Shown here in pieces: positions 31,973 through 33,187 of a stretch of 33,187 bases of DNA (the stretch's first letter is position 1; the number at the start of each line of letters is the position of its first letter). The notes below the pieces were generated by a model. That model was not told the DNA's origin. It was given only the letters and a program-made list of their open reading frames with translations, and ran no database searches. Made by a program: the position numbers and the translations under genes. The stretch covers positions 1 to 33,187 of the forward strand of contig DZDJ01000033.1 of assembly GCA_022736715.1 (NCBI GenBank), in the 5' to 3' direction. Source of the stretch: Edaphobacter aggregans (GTDB lineage: Bacteria > Acidobacteriota > Terriglobia > Terriglobales > Acidobacteriaceae).

Positions 31973-33114
31973 GCCTCTCCGGCCTGCGGCAGGTGTGTAT
32001 GGATCGCACCCAGCAGTGTGCCGGAAGGATCGCCCTCGTAGCTCCAGAACATCACTCCACCCAACTGGTGCTGGCGCACATACTCACACTTGCGCGCCAG
32101 TGACTCCGGGTCTTCATACGACACAAAAATCCGTTCCCGCGGGTTGTACAGATACGGCGCCGCTGCGGCCGCATCCCAGTAGCGCGTGTATCCGTGGCCC
32201 AGCAGCGTGGAGGCAATCTGCGCATAGCTGATGAAGCCGTCGGCCTCCCGCCTGCCCGGCTGGAAAAGGCCGTGGTTCACATCCTGCACCTTGCCCCAGA
32301 TGTGCCCATAAAACGGCACGCCCAGCACCAGCTTGCGTGCCGGCACACCAGCCTGTTCAAAGGCCTGCACTGAGCGGTCGGCAGAAAAACCGTCCGGATC
32401 GTCCGGATCGGCATAGAGCGGCGCGTGGTTGCCGGTAATCTTCTGGTCGCCCGGCTCGTAGTAGTCGTAGGCCATCAGGTTCACCGTGTCGACGTACTTC
32501 TGCACGCGGGCCATCTCCGTATGCTCCAGATACTCCGGCTGCACCCCGGCCGCAATCGACAAATACAGCCGACGATGCAGCCGCGCGCCTTCGCGGTCCA
32601 ACCCGGCACGCAGCTCTTGGAGCAGCAGCGTAAAGTTCTGCTTGTCCTCTGGCCGGAAGTGCTTCTGCGCACCCTCCATGCCCGGATACTCCCAATCGAT
32701 GTCAATGCCATCCAGATGCTGCTGCTCGATCAACTCCAGCGCGCTCTGGAGAAATGCGCTGCGCCCCTCCGCGGTCGCCGCCATCTCAGAAAACTCACCC
32801 GACCCCAGCCAGCCGCCAACGGAAATGAGCACCGTCAGCCGCGGATTCTTCTGCTTCAACGCCACCAGCGCCGCCAGATTGTCCGCGTCCAGCGGATGTG
32901 CCAGTTCCACCCGGCCATCGTGCATGCGGGCAAAGGCGTAGTTGATGCGCGTCAACTGCTGCGCGGCAATCCCCTCCGGCGAAATCGGCTGCTCCTGCGG
33001 AAACACATAGGCAATCACCTGCTCACCGGCTGCCGCATCCTGCACCATCCCACCCAATGCCAGCATCGCCACCACCACAACTATCCTGCGAAGGAATTTT
33101 CCTGTAGCTGCCAC
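31948..33114 (-). CDS. Exported glycoside hydrolase family 18 (chitinase-like)
   Basis: A 388-residue secreted GH18 enzyme. After a signal peptide (VVVVAMLALGGMVQDAAAG) the TIM barrel contains SVGGW and the catalytic DGIDIDWEYP, i.e. the DxxDxDxE motif with the acid/base glutamate as the final E. MAYDYYEPG and GVPFYGHIW follow, with MFWSYEGD near the end. It would cleave chitin or related beta-1,4-GlcNAc chains by substrate-assisted catalysis. Starts are GTG 33114 (used) or GTG 33126: the ribosome site GAGGAG overlaps 33126, so it cannot serve that codon and is 11 bases from 33114. It overlaps the YvlD-like gene by 25 bases. Confidence 0.9.
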   Translation of the reverse strand: MAATGKFLRRIVVVVAMLALGGMVQDAAAGEQVIAYVFPQEQPISPEGIAAQQLTRINYAFARMHDGRVELAHPLDADNLAALVALKQKNPRLTVLISVGGWLGSGEFSEMAATAEGRSAFLQSALELIEQQHLDGIDIDWEYPGMEGAQKHFRPEDKQNFTLLLQELRAGLDREGARLHRRLYLSIAAGVQPEYLEHTEMARVQKYVDTVNLMAYDYYEPGDQKITGNHAPLYADPDDPDGFSADRSVQAFEQAGVPARKLVLGVPFYGHIWGKVQDVNHGLFQPGRREADGFISYAQIASTLLGHGYTRYWDAAAAAPYLYNPRERIFVSYEDPESLARKCEYVRQHQLGGVMFWSYEGDPSGTLLGAIHTHLPQAGEAYQKKRNK

Positions 33115-33187
33115 GAAATCACACACTCCTCAAGAAAACCGGGCCGCACCACCGCACTGGAGCCATACTATCCCCGCCACCGGCAAC

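Overview
The window looks like chromosomal DNA of a GC-rich Gram-negative bacterium, most probably an Acidobacteriota of the Terriglobia/Acidobacteriaceae type. This is inferred from the mix of genes, not from a marker gene: a short omega-like RNA polymerase subunit gene beginning MRSE, a large NHL/Ig-repeat surface protein with a hydrophobic C-terminal tail carrying SGCG, a sortable lipoprotein with a copper-type motif, and REP-like palindromes around the core GGCACGGC. No rRNA, tRNA, CRISPR array or prophage was seen.

Layout. 1-296 is a decayed mobile-element zone: an 18-codon remnant of an IS481-type transposase start beside a 110-bp MITE-like element with perfect 23-bp inverted ends and an 8-bp target duplication. 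297-4294 holds a membrane-anchored M23 peptidase (minus), then thiL, a trans-sulfuration PLP enzyme and an unknown protein in a tight plus-strand run. 4372-6654 is an exported FAD oxidoreductase and rsmD (minus). 6845-8844 is a site-2-protease-like CBS protein whose HExxH motif has become RExxR, coupled to rsmI. 8933-9382 is an unknown protein (minus).

9627-12864 is the most coherent system: cysM, a JAMM/MPN peptidase, a CysO/MoaD-type sulfur carrier and a MoeZ-type E1 plus rhodanese. Together they would make cysteine from a protein thiocarboxylate, as in Mycobacterium tuberculosis. The carrier ends in GGR rather than GG, so it probably needs trimming before activation, and a REP-like cluster lies between carrier and E1.

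13167-18002 holds a PIN-TRAM membrane protein facing three minus-strand genes: a Y-family DNA polymerase (with a palindrome over its -10 box), glutamyl-Q tRNA(Asp) synthetase and an exported phosphodiesterase. 18236-18981 is a UPF0175/DUF3368 toxin-antitoxin pair. 19034-20988 is an acyl-CoA carboxylase carboxyltransferase subunit coupled to a cupin. 21253-25973 is the large NHL/Ig protein overlapping an outer-membrane beta-barrel gene. 26109-33114 carries ybjQ, two small divergent genes, the cupredoxin-like lipoprotein, an NAD-type isocitrate dehydrogenase, nrdR, an omega-like gene, a cold-shock gene, an exported unknown protein, a YvlD-like membrane protein and a GH18 enzyme that overlaps it tail to tail.

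The strongest candidates for something new are the GGR sulfur carrier with its neighbouring JAMM peptidase, the histidine-less M50 protein, and the Ig protein whose sorting-like hydrophobic tail interrupts its last domain. All readings are by eye; no database search was run.
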